Under the pieces are notes generated by a model. It saw only the letters and a list, made by a program, of their open reading frames with translations, made no database searches and was not told the origin of the DNA. A program made the translations under genes and the position numbers. This document shows positions 1 through 5,038 of a DNA stretch of 5,038 nucleotides, in pieces. Source of the stretch: Bacteroidaceae bacterium (lineage in GTDB: Bacteria; Bacteroidota; Bacteroidia; Bacteroidales; Bacteroidaceae); the NCBI GenBank assembly GCA_902362595.1, contig CABIXF010000087.1, positions 1-5,038 of the forward strand. The letters run 5' to 3'. The first letter of the stretch is position 1; each line of letters starts with the position of its first letter.

Positions 1-19
1 TAAAGATACAAAATCTTTA
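1..19. repeat. Short inverted repeat at window edge
   Basis: TAAAGAT (1-7) and ATCTTTA (13-19) form a perfect 7-bp inverted repeat around a 5-base loop. It is AT-rich and could be an operator-like site or a weak hairpin downstream of a gene lying left of the window. Function unknown. Confidence 0.35.
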
Positions 20-26
20 GGTAATA

Positions 27-60
27 ACAACGCCTCGGCTTGGGAAAGTCGGGGCGTTGT
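27..60. terminator. Strong 15-bp hairpin, probable terminator
   Basis: ACAACGCC (27-34) pairs with GGCGTTGT (53-60). The stem continues inward through TCGGCTT against AAGTCGG, with two G:T pairs, to a four-base GGGA loop. The + strand has no U-run after it; the - strand would have a modest one (GTTGTTATTA). It most likely ends transcription of a gene left of the window, together with the next hairpin, or it blocks read-through in both directions. Confidence 0.55.
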
Positions 61-63
61 CAT

Positions 64-98
64 AAAAAAAGAGGGTATGCTTTTTGACACACCCTCTT
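64..98. terminator. Rho-independent terminator, bidirectional or leftward
   Basis: AAGAGGGT (69-76) pairs with ACCCTCTT (91-98), with two further inner pairs (T78:A89, G79:C88). Seven A residues (64-70) precede it on the + strand, so a leftward transcript would end in a textbook U-run. On the + strand the tail is only TTCTCGTTT. With no - strand gene visible to its right, the likely role is to insulate the promoter that follows from upstream transcription. Confidence 0.6.
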
Positions 99-163
99 CT
101 CGTTTGAATCGGTCCACCTTCACGGTTATAGATTGTTAAAGATGGAAATAGAAAGCTCCTGCA

Positions 164-195
164 CTTGGATTTTAATTCCTTAAATAATATATTTG
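164..195 (+). promoter_or_regulatory. Bacteroidetes-type promoter for the SPFH operon
   Basis: TATATTTG (188-195) matches the Bacteroidetes -7 consensus TAnnTTTG. CTTG (164-167) is a one-mismatch match to the -33 TTTG, with a 20-base spacer that fits the usual 19-21. Transcription would start at about 200-203, giving a leader of roughly 23 bases before the ATG at 225. Identified by eye only. Confidence 0.55.
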
Positions 196-224
196 TGATA
201 TCAAAATAATATCATTTAAATCTA

Positions 225-1178
225 ATGGATATGGAAACGAAGGAAATGAAATTCAGTGGCTTTAAAATGAATGGCTTTTTAGCTCTTTTCTTGTTCTTAT
301 TTGTATGGGCCGGAATAACGGTGTGGTGTTTTACTGTGGGAGAAACTCTTTTCTATATATTGGGGGGAGTGATGGTGTTATTGTGGATTATTTTGAATTG
401 CGGCTATATGCAGCTGGAACCCAATGAAGCACGTGCCATGGTTTTCTTTGGCAAATATAAAGGTACCTTTAAAGAAACAGGATTCTTTTGGGTGAATCCG
501 TTCATGGACAAGAAGAAATTATCACTTCGTGCGCGTAATCTGGATGTGGAGCCTATAAAGGTGAATGACAAGATAGGTAATCCCATTCTGATTGGGTTGG
601 TATTGGTGTGGCGGTTGAAAGATACCTACAAAGCCATGTTTGAGATTGACGCACAGACCATGGCCAGCACGGGAGACGGTAAGTCGGCAAACGTGGGGAA
701 TGCGGTGGCCAGCCGTATGAATGCCTTTGAGAACTTTGTGAAGATACAGAGTGATGCGGCTTTACGTCAGGTGGCCGGACAGTACGCCTATGATGACAAT
801 GAATCGGATGCGAATGAATTGACACTCCGTTCGGGAGGTGAGGAAATCAATGAGCAGCTGGAACAAAAGCTGAATGAGCGTCTGGCAATGGCCGGTATGG
901 AAGTGCTGGAGGCCCGTATCAATTATTTGGCTTATGCACCGGAAATCGCAGCGGTCATGCTTCGGCGTCAGCAGGCTTCGGCAATTATCAGTGCCCGTGA
1001 GAAAATTGTGGAAGGAGCCGTTTCAATGGTTCACATGGCACTGGACAAATTGTCGAAAGAGGAAATCGTGGAGCTGGATGAAGAAAAGAAAGCCGCTATG
1101 GTAAGCAATCTGCTAGTGGTACTCTGTGCGGATGAGGCTGCCCAGCCGGTGTTGAATACTGGCACGCTGAACCATTAA
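225..1178 (+). CDS. SPFH/band-7 domain membrane protein
   Basis: This 317-residue protein has two hydrophobic segments near the N-terminus (about 17-36 and 40-60). An SPFH/band-7 (stomatin/prohibitin/flotillin/HflK) domain follows at about 62-255, and then a charged, helical C-terminus. Typical features are the YMQLEPNEARAMVFFGKYKG start of the domain, GFFWVNPF at 86-93 and the late stretch with LRRQQASAIISAREK at 246-260. SPFH proteins form large membrane-bound oligomers that organise membrane regions and often partner with proteases or transporters; which role applies here cannot be told. The start at 225 lies about 22 bases after the predicted transcription start; ATG at 231 is an alternative. 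No clear Shine-Dalgarno is seen, as is usual in Bacteroidetes. It heads a three-gene operon with an RHH regulator and another membrane protein. Confidence 0.85.
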   Translation: MDMETKEMKFSGFKMNGFLALFLFLFVWAGITVWCFTVGETLFYILGGVMVLLWIILNCGYMQLEPNEARAMVFFGKYKGTFKETGFFWVNPFMDKKKLSLRARNLDVEPIKVNDKIGNPILIGLVLVWRLKDTYKAMFEIDAQTMASTGDGKSANVGNAVASRMNAFENFVKIQSDAALRQVAGQYAYDDNESDANELTLRSGGEEINEQLEQKLNERLAMAGMEVLEARINYLAYAPEIAAVMLRRQQASAIISAREKIVEGAVSMVHMALDKLSKEEIVELDEEKKAAMVSNLLVVLCADEAAQPVLNTGTLNH

Positions 1179-1189
1179 ATCTGGGAATG

Positions 1190-1211
1190 ACAGACGGTAC
1201 TCCCGTTCTGT
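1190..1211 (+). other. Weak hairpin between SPFH and RHH genes
   Basis: ACAGACGG (1190-1197) can pair with CCGTTCTGT (1203-1211), with one bulged T and a five-base loop. Only a few T residues follow (TCTTAT). It could reduce expression of the downstream genes relative to the SPFH gene, or protect the mRNA end. Not a convincing terminator. Confidence 0.25.
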
Positions 1212-1240
1212 TCTTATGTGAGTAGAAATCGTTTAATTTT

Positions 1241-1248
1241 AGGTGAGG
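1241..1248 (+). promoter_or_regulatory. Ribosome binding site that decides the RHH start
   Basis: AGGTGAGG lies five bases before the GTG at 1254. This supports GTG 1254 over the earlier in-frame GTG at 1218, which has no such site. Confidence 0.5.
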
Positions 1249-1253
1249 ATATA

Positions 1254-1457
1254 GTGCCCAAGAAAGAAAATACGACCAAAAGCTTTGTACTGCGGGTAGA
1301 CGCTGCCACAATGGATGCCATAGAAAAGTGGGCAGCTGATGAATTCCGTAGTACCAATGGTCAATTGCAGTGGATTATCAATGAGGCCTTGCGCAAAAGC
1401 GGGAGATTGAAGAAAAGTAACCGGAAGGAAAAAGAGGGAGAAGAATCGGATGATTAA
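1254..1457 (+). CDS. Arc-type ribbon-helix-helix DNA-binding protein
   Basis: Starting at GTG 1254 this is a 67-residue protein beginning MPKKENTTKSFVLRVD. It has the ribbon-helix-helix layout: a beta strand (KSFVLRVD), helix A (AATMDAIEKWAADEF), a turn containing RSTNG, and helix B (QLQWIINEALRK), then a highly charged Lys/Glu tail. RHH proteins bind DNA as dimers with the paired strands in the major groove and usually repress nearby genes, often their own operon. I chose 1254 because of the AGGTGAGG site just before it and because the 12 extra residues from GTG 1218 do not look like part of the fold. It lies 75 bases after the SPFH gene, and its last 8 bases overlap the next gene, which implies translational coupling. 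The target is not known; the inverted repeats upstream of the operon are candidates. Confidence 0.8.
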   Translation: MPKKENTTKSFVLRVDAATMDAIEKWAADEFRSTNGQLQWIINEALRKSGRLKKSNRKEKEGEESDD

Positions 1458-1905
1458 TTTGGGATTTTATACAGGGAGTGGTAGCAATGTCCGGTATCAG
1501 CGGACAGGGTTCGACTATTTACTGACAGGAGTCGCTTTCCTGCCAGTCTTGGCGGGTTGGATATATATACTGTATCAGACTCGGCAGATTGGGGGCTTGT
1601 TTTTTCAGGAACACGCTATGTCGGGAATGGTAATGTTGCTTTTATTTTTGGTGTTGGGATGCAGTATGTTTGTTCCAGTCCGATACTACCATTTTGCATT
1701 TCGGATTACTGAGAAAAATATAGGTCGGCAATATGTGTTGGCTATACGGTTGTGTCAATTCTGGAATGTGGCAATCAGCTGTATGAATTTGGGGAAGTTG
1801 CTTGGGAAAAGCTGTGCGGGTGCGATTTATTTGTCAGTGTTCGGTGTGGTACTGATGGCTTGTACGTTTGTAGCTTATTTTGTATTGGCTTATAAAATGC
1901 GTTGA
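1450..1905 (+). CDS. Four-helix integral membrane protein, unknown function
   Basis: A 151-residue hydrophobic protein with probable membrane segments at about 23-43, 58-78, 97-113 (weaker) and 123-147. A basic stretch lies around 76-100 (VPVRYY, then RITEKNIGRQY). I do not recognise a family with confidence. The layout is loosely like small DUF1648/SdpI-type membrane proteins, but the characteristic motifs are not evident. ATG 1450 overlaps the end of the RHH gene by 8 bases (stop at 1455-1457), so it is very likely translated from the same mRNA. With an SPFH protein and a DNA-binding regulator as partners, it may be a membrane client of the SPFH scaffold; that is inference only. Confidence 0.7.
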   Translation: MINLGFYTGSGSNVRYQRTGFDYLLTGVAFLPVLAGWIYILYQTRQIGGLFFQEHAMSGMVMLLLFLVLGCSMFVPVRYYHFAFRITEKNIGRQYVLAIRLCQFWNVAISCMNLGKLLGKSCAGAIYLSVFGVVLMACTFVAYFVLAYKMR

Positions 1906-1925
1906 GGGGGAAGGAAAGTGTATAT

Positions 1926-2492
1926 CTGAAATTCAATATATCTGTAGCGATTAGAATATGGCGTAGTTACTTCTGATTATTTTCGTACTATTGTTATGGT
2001 ATTTCTTTCATTGATGCAGCATTATTAATAAAGAAGAATACCATCCGTTATAAGGGGGTAACTATATCGTATATAAACGAAATAAGACAAAGGAGGCCAA
2101 ACGGGTAAAACCAATTCAGATTAGAATTACACAAGAAATACAAAATTTATTGGATTGGTTTGCTGCTCATACTATCTATATTAGTGGAAGATTATTTGTT
2201 GCCGATTGTTTCCATTGCCGGGTACAAGGGGGAACGACTATATAATCATATTCGTAGCCGTTTTGGACGTAATAACAAGAATTTGGCTAACTTAGCGCAG
2301 ACTTTGGGGATTACGGACATGAAGCTGACCAGCTATGTGAGTCGTCATACAATGGCTATGACTTTACAGGACAATCAAGTACCACGTGAAGTTATCTCAC
2401 AGATATTAGGTCACAGTGATTTGGCAACGACCAATACTTATTTGGATAGTTTTGCCAGTAGTGTAATAGACGAAGCGGTAAAAGTATTATAA
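1926..2492 (+). pseudogene. Tyrosine recombinase (integrase) remnant, frameshifted
   Basis: The catalytic domain of a Bacteroidetes-type tyrosine integrase can be pieced together over three frames. First, 1926-2057 reads LFSYYCYGISFIDAALL and NTIRYKG, interrupted by an in-frame TGA at 1974-1976. Second, about 2054-2182 reads GGNYIVYKRNKTKEAKRVK and on to LLDWFAAHTIYI. Third, about 2184-2492 reads EDYLLPIVSIAGYKGER and on to the C-terminus. The first break fits loss of one G in the G-run 2054-2058; the second lies near 2180-2187. Late motifs survive: SRHT (Arg codon 2343-2345), LGHSD, and the nucleophile in NTYLDSF (Tyr codon 2439-2441). The first catalytic Arg, expected in the F/Y-x-R-G motif, is Tyr (1995-1997). 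The N-terminal core-binding half is absent; sequence just upstream belongs to the membrane-protein gene. Such enzymes integrate conjugative transposons and genomic islands; this copy should be inactive. A 110-residue ORF from TTG 2160 covers only the last segment and is unlikely to be a real gene. Confidence 0.8.
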
Positions 2493-2502
2493 AAGAAACT
2501 GT

Positions 2503-4056
2503 ATGTTATCAACAGATAAAATAAAGGACTTGCTTTCGCATGGTGAGAATAAGCAAGTAGAATTTAAGAAATGCACGGATAAGGTTTCGGCTTCCGTATA
2601 TGAAACGGTATGTTCTTTTCTGAATGCAGAGGGAGGATATATCTTTTTAGGGGTGGATGATGATGGTACAATATTGGGAATTAACCCTAAATGCGTAACA
2701 GATATGACCAAAAGTATTATCAATACGCTGAATAATCCTGAACAGTTTCTTCCTCCAATGCCAATCACGCCAGAGCAGACAGAGATAGACGGTAAGATTA
2801 TCCTGTATCTGAATGTGCCGGAGAGTGAACAGGTACATAGATATAAGAACCGCTTTTACGACCGTTGGGGGGATGCAGATAATGATGTGTCAAAGCATAC
2901 TTATCTGGTTAAGAACATGTTCATGCGAAAAGAAAAGGAATCTTCCGAGAATGAAGTATTTCCCGATGTAACATTGGCGGATATGGATGAAGAATCGTTC
3001 AAGATTATGCGCAGCCACATTTCCATTCATAACTCCAATCATCCGTGGCTGAGCATGACAAATGAAGAATTCCTGAAAAGTCTGTTTTGGGGTAAACAAC
3101 GGGGAACAAACAGAGAAGGATATAAGTTGGCTGCCATTCTTTTATTTGGCAAGGAACAGACTATTCTAAATTGTTGTCCTTGGCATCGTACGGATGCCAT
3201 TTACCGTAGCATATCTTACGAGCGTTTCTTGCATCCGCTTCCGACTGACCCTGATATTCGTTACAATGACCGGGATATGATATGCGTAAATTTGATTCAG
3301 TCATATATCCGTTTGCTGAATTTTGTGCAACGCAACATGCCTGATAAGTTCCGTTTGGCAGATAATGGTATAGACCGTTTGGATTTACGGGTAATGATAT
3401 TCAGAGAAGTGATTTCAAATACCCTTCTGCATCGTGAATATATCAGTTCATATACCAATAAGTTTCTCATATTCCGTGACCGGGTCATAACGGAGAATTG
3501 GACGAAACCTTTCCAAACAGGGGATATAGATATAAATGACTGGCGTACCCGTACAAAGAATCCGCTAATAACAAAGGTATTCCGTGAAATGAAATGGGCT
3601 GAGGAGCTTGGATCTGGACAGAAAAATATTCGGAAATATGCTCCGTTATACTTTGAAAACTCTGAGATAGAGATTCATAGTGGAGAGGAGTTTGTCTTTT
3701 CCATTACTTATCGCGACCCTAAAGAATTTGAGTTTGCAGAAAATATACCGACCAGTCACCGACAAGTCGGCACTAAGTCGGCACTAAGTTGGCAGCAAGT
3801 CGGCACTAAGTTAGCATTAAGTCAAAAGGAGATAAAAACTATATTGGAAGCATGCTTGCTCGAAAATTCTTTAACTCAGATTATTGCTTTATTCAATTTT
3901 AGTGATAGAACAAAGTTTAAGAGGAAATATATAAACCCTCTTATTGCAGAAGGATTGTTGGCAATGACTGTTCCTGATAAGCCTAACAGCCGTTTGCAGA
4001 AATACTATACCACTGAAAAAGGAAAATCACTACTATGCCAAGACGAAAGCAATTGA
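2503..4056 (+). CDS. AlbA_2 / RecG-like ATP-binding transcriptional regulator
   Basis: This 517-residue protein has three parts. At about 10-125 is an AlbA_2 (Schlafen-type) domain, with VEFKK at 19-23 and the FLNAEGGYIFLGVDDDG stretch at 39-55. At about 295-403 is a HATPase_c_4 domain of the kind annotated as RecG-like C-terminal; it has REVISNTLLHREY (Asn306 as the N-box Asn) and a glycine motif EELGSGQKNIRKYA at 367-380. At about 444-512 is a winged helix (SLTQIIALFNFSDRTKFKRK, then IAEGLL and YYTTEKGKSLL). Proteins of this type are usually called putative transcriptional regulators; some are linked to phage defence or mobile elements, but their activity is mostly uncharacterised. Between ATPase and winged helix, 11-bp DNA repeats encode QVGTKSALSWQ and QVGTKLALSQK. 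ATG 2503 follows the integrase remnant by 10 bases, and the 3' end overlaps the next gene by 22 bases. Intact, with no missing motif noted. Confidence 0.85.
   Translation: MLSTDKIKDLLSHGENKQVEFKKCTDKVSASVYETVCSFLNAEGGYIFLGVDDDGTILGINPKCVTDMTKSIINTLNNPEQFLPPMPITPEQTEIDGKIILYLNVPESEQVHRYKNRFYDRWGDADNDVSKHTYLVKNMFMRKEKESSENEVFPDVTLADMDEESFKIMRSHISIHNSNHPWLSMTNEEFLKSLFWGKQRGTNREGYKLAAILLFGKEQTILNCCPWHRTDAIYRSISYERFLHPLPTDPDIRYNDRDMICVNLIQSYIRLLNFVQRNMPDKFRLADNGIDRLDLRVMIFREVISNTLLHREYISSYTNKFLIFRDRVITENWTKPFQTGDIDINDWRTRTKNPLITKVFREMKWAEELGSGQKNIRKYAPLYFENSEIEIHSGEEFVFSITYRDPKEFEFAENIPTSHRQVGTKSALSWQQVGTKLALSQKEIKTILEACLLENSLTQIIALFNFSDRTKFKRKYINPLIAEGLLAMTVPDKPNSRLQKYYTTEKGKSLLCQDESN
3764..3823 (+). 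repeat. Five 11-bp tandem repeats inside the AlbA_2 gene
   Basis: Units: AAGTCGGCACT (3764-3774), AAGTCGGCACT (3775-3785), AAGTTGGCAGC (3786-3796), AAGTCGGCACT (3797-3807), AAGTTAGCATT (3808-3818), and a partial AAGTC (3819-3823). Three units make 33 bases, so the protein shows an 11-residue repeat (residues 421-431 and 432-442). Because 11 is not a multiple of 3, gain or loss of one or two units shifts the frame. The two other frames stop at 3833-3835 (TAA) and 3900-3902 (TAG). Confidence 0.9.
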
Positions 4057-4442
4057 CATTCCATATTCAAGATTTGCGATGTGCTGGTCATATCATCGAA
4101 GAGTTATCCAAACTACCACAGTTGGCTAACTTCGACATGAATTCTATTGAACTGATCATCAAAGAAAACAGACCAGCACCCAAAATCATCAAAAAAGACA
4201 TCGATATACTGATAGACCGTCTGCAGCGTGGCTTTTCAGCAAACAAACATACTGTTACGCAATTAAACAGATGCTACCTGATTACAAATGTTCATTTAGC
4301 CAAATGGATGAAGACAACCCAAGCATCCGTCAATAAATGGATAAAGGACGGTCTGATAAAGTCCAGCAAGAAATCATTCACCAATCTGGAATTCTTCGAT
4401 ATAGACGAGGTAATAGACCAGCTTCGCAAACAAAAACAATAA
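4035..4442 (+). CDS. Small helix-turn-helix protein, MerR/excisionase-like
   Basis: A 135-residue protein with a basic N-terminus (MPRRKQ), a mostly helical middle with the Lys-rich stretch PAPKIIKKDIDILIDRLQRG (48-67), and a C-terminal helix-turn-helix at about 86-112 (NVHLAKWMKTTQASVNKWIK, then DGLI). FFDIDEVIDQLRKQ ends the protein. The HTH pattern resembles MerR/excisionase-type DNA-binding domains (a substrate of the sort x-V-x-K-W-I-x-D-G-L), but I do not recognise a named family. ATG 4035 lies within the last 22 bases of the AlbA_2 gene, in another frame, with AAAAAGGAAAA at 4016-4026 as a possible ribosome site, so the two are very likely translated together. It could be a regulator or an accessory factor for the AlbA_2 protein, or an excisionase-like leftover of the element that carried the integrase. 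The 10-bp repeats just downstream are possible binding sites. Confidence 0.7.
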   Translation: MPRRKQLTFHIQDLRCAGHIIEELSKLPQLANFDMNSIELIIKENRPAPKIIKKDIDILIDRLQRGFSANKHTVTQLNRCYLITNVHLAKWMKTTQASVNKWIKDGLIKSSKKSFTNLEFFDIDEVIDQLRKQKQ

Positions 4443-4474
4443 AATCACATTTTCTTTTATCACCTATATTAACT

Positions 4475-4514
4475 GTGCCAATTAGTGCCAATTCGAGCCA
4501 TTTGTTGCCAAGCT
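4475..4514 (+). repeat. Four-unit 10-bp periodic repeat (iteron-like)
   Basis: Units in register: GTGCCAATTA, GTGCCAATTC, GAGCCATTTG, TTGCCAAGCT. The GCCA core recurs every 10 bases. The first two units are nearly identical and the last two are degenerate. A spacing of one helical turn puts all copies on one DNA face, which suits a cooperative DNA-binding protein. It starts about 33 bases after the stop of the HTH gene. Confidence 0.6.
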
Positions 4515-4627
4515 TTGAAATTCTGTAGGGCAAATGTCTTTAAATGGCATCAAATCACTATTTAGAGAGGAAACAGACGCATCGTTTAAGGGTAAGCATT
4601 CGGTAAACCACGTTGCAAATTTTGTGA

Positions 4628-4687
4628 ATTAGTTCCGAATCGGTGCTATTCGTAGTCGATTCGGAACTAATAGTATCTATTCGGAAC
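4628..4687. repeat. 15-bp inverted repeat plus a third copy, near the transposase end
   Basis: ATTAGTTCCGAATCG (4628-4642) and CGATTCGGAACTAAT (4657-4671) are perfect inverted copies around a 14-base loop. A third copy of the core, ATTCGGAAC (4679-4687), lies exactly 20 bases after the second and overlaps the last codons of the transposase gene. The hairpin would follow the transposase stop codon on the - strand, so it may act as its terminator, though no U-run follows; it may instead be a transposase binding site. Confidence 0.75.
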
Positions 4688-5038
4688 AAGTTTGATTGGA
4701 TTTTGCCCAATTACGTGGTAGAAGTTCTTCCATATTCTTCTCATCCCTCTCATAATATGGAATTTTGCTCAGGACATCTTCCATCCAGATTCTAGGGTCT
4801 ACTTCTGCTGATTTGCAGGTGGCAATCAGTGAGTACACGATGGCAGCCCTGTATGCGGATGCGTCGTTGCCGCAGAACAGATAGTTCTTTCTTCCCAAAG
4901 CCAAAGGTCTTATGGCATTTTCTATGCGGTTGTCATCAATTTCGATTCTTCCGTCGTTTACGTATCTGGAAAGTCTTGGAAGGAGCGTGTAAGTATATTC
5001 GATGGCTTTACCCATACGGCTTTTAGGAAGTACTCTAA
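4677..5038 (-). CDS. tnpC: IS66-family transposase (TnpC), C-terminal part, cut by window edge
   Basis: The reading frame enters from the right edge (first readable residues RVLPKSRMGKAIEYTYTLL) and stops at TAG (4679-4677), so about 120 C-terminal residues are visible. IS66 marks are the EIDDNRIENAIRPLALGRKN block, whose Glu (codon 4922-4920) is the third member of the DDE catalytic triad, then YLFCGND. The C-terminal IS66 extension follows (AYRAAIVYSLIATCKSAEVDPRIWMEDVLSKIPYYER in two adjoining stretches). The protein cuts and joins DNA at the element's ends. An internal Met at 5015 is not a real start, since the homology continues upstream. The visible part is intact, but activity depends on sequence outside the window. 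Confidence 0.9.
   Translation of the reverse strand, partial: RVLPKSRMGKAIEYTYTLLPRLSRYVNDGRIEIDDNRIENAIRPLALGRKNYLFCGNDASAYRAAIVYSLIATCKSAEVDPRIWMEDVLSKIPYYERDEKNMEELLPRNWAKSNQTCSE

Larger units (their letters stand above)
4592..5038 (-). mobile_element. IS66-family insertion sequence, one end (partial)
   Basis: The transposase fragment to the right identifies the family. IS66 elements usually begin with GTAA and make 8-bp target duplications. GTAAGCATTCGG at 4592 is the best candidate end, preceded by GTTTAAGG (4584-4591) as the would-be duplication. A second GTAA at 4603 is an alternative. The other end and the tnpA/tnpB genes would lie beyond the window. Confidence 0.5.

Noticed and set aside
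553..825. 90-residue minus-strand frame within the SPFH gene
   Set aside because: Antisense shadow of a well-supported coding sequence, with His/Ser/Pro-rich composition typical of such shadows.
1218..1457. Longer version of the RHH protein from GTG 1218
   Set aside because: The 12 extra residues have no ribosome site before them, while AGGTGAGG precedes GTG 1254 at proper spacing and the family fold starts right after it.
1254..1905. RHH protein plus small membrane protein as a toxin-antitoxin pair
   Set aside because: Gene order and overlap fit, but the 151-residue four-helix protein is larger than typical membrane toxins and the pair is joined to an SPFH gene; no toxin motif is seen.
2447..2454. 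TAGTTTTG as a promoter for the AlbA_2 gene
   Set aside because: It matches the -7 consensus, but the nearest TTTG (2420-2423) gives a 23-base spacer, too long, and the site lies in former coding sequence. A real promoter here is possible but not supported.
2160..2492. 110-residue integrase-like protein as a stand-alone gene
   Set aside because: It is the tail of a broken recombinase. The first residues from TTG 2160 do not fit the family, and the preceding frames hold the rest of the domain.
3764..3823. CRISPR-like array
   Set aside because: The 11-bp units are directly adjacent with no spacers and lie in coding sequence.
4337..4528. 63-residue frame overlapping the HTH gene
   Set aside because: Out of frame with the HTH gene and low-complexity after it; no recognisable domain.
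4829..5026. 65-residue plus-strand frame at the right edge
   Set aside because: Antisense to the IS66 transposase, whose catalytic motifs are clear on the other strand.

Overview
The window looks like a piece of a Bacteroidales genome (Bacteroides, Phocaeicola, Parabacteroides or a close relative). Support comes from a Bacteroidetes-type promoter (TATATTTG with an upstream CTTG), weak Shine-Dalgarno use, AT-rich intergenic DNA, and the protein types present: a two-helix SPFH protein beside an Arc-type RHH protein, a Bacteroidetes-type tyrosine integrase, an AlbA_2/RecG-like regulator and an IS66 transposase. This placement rests on recognition, not on a search.

Left part (1-224): no gene. 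It holds three inverted repeats, two of them terminator-like (27-60 and 69-98), followed by a promoter (164-195).

First operon (225-1905, + strand): an SPFH/band-7 membrane protein, a small ribbon-helix-helix DNA-binding protein and a four-helix membrane protein. Genes two and three overlap by 8 bases. The set suggests a membrane scaffold with a transcriptional regulator and a second membrane component, but no function can be assigned from sequence.

Middle (about 1926-2492): the catalytic part of a dead tyrosine recombinase. It can be pieced together across three reading frames; it has an in-frame TGA, two frameshifts, no N-terminal half, and Tyr where the first catalytic Arg is expected. 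This marks the region as the remains of a mobile or integrated element.

Second gene pair (2503-4442, + strand): a full-length AlbA_2 / HATPase_c_4 / winged-helix regulator overlapped for 22 bases by a small helix-turn-helix protein. The regulator contains five 11-bp tandem repeats just before its C-terminal winged helix. A change of one repeat unit would shift the frame and remove that domain, so this is a candidate phase-variable gene. A four-unit array with 10-bp period (4475-4514) follows the pair.

Right edge (about 4592-5038): one end of an IS66-family element on the - strand, with the C-terminal part of the transposase gene (running off the window), a strong 15-bp inverted repeat and a possible element end starting GTAA.
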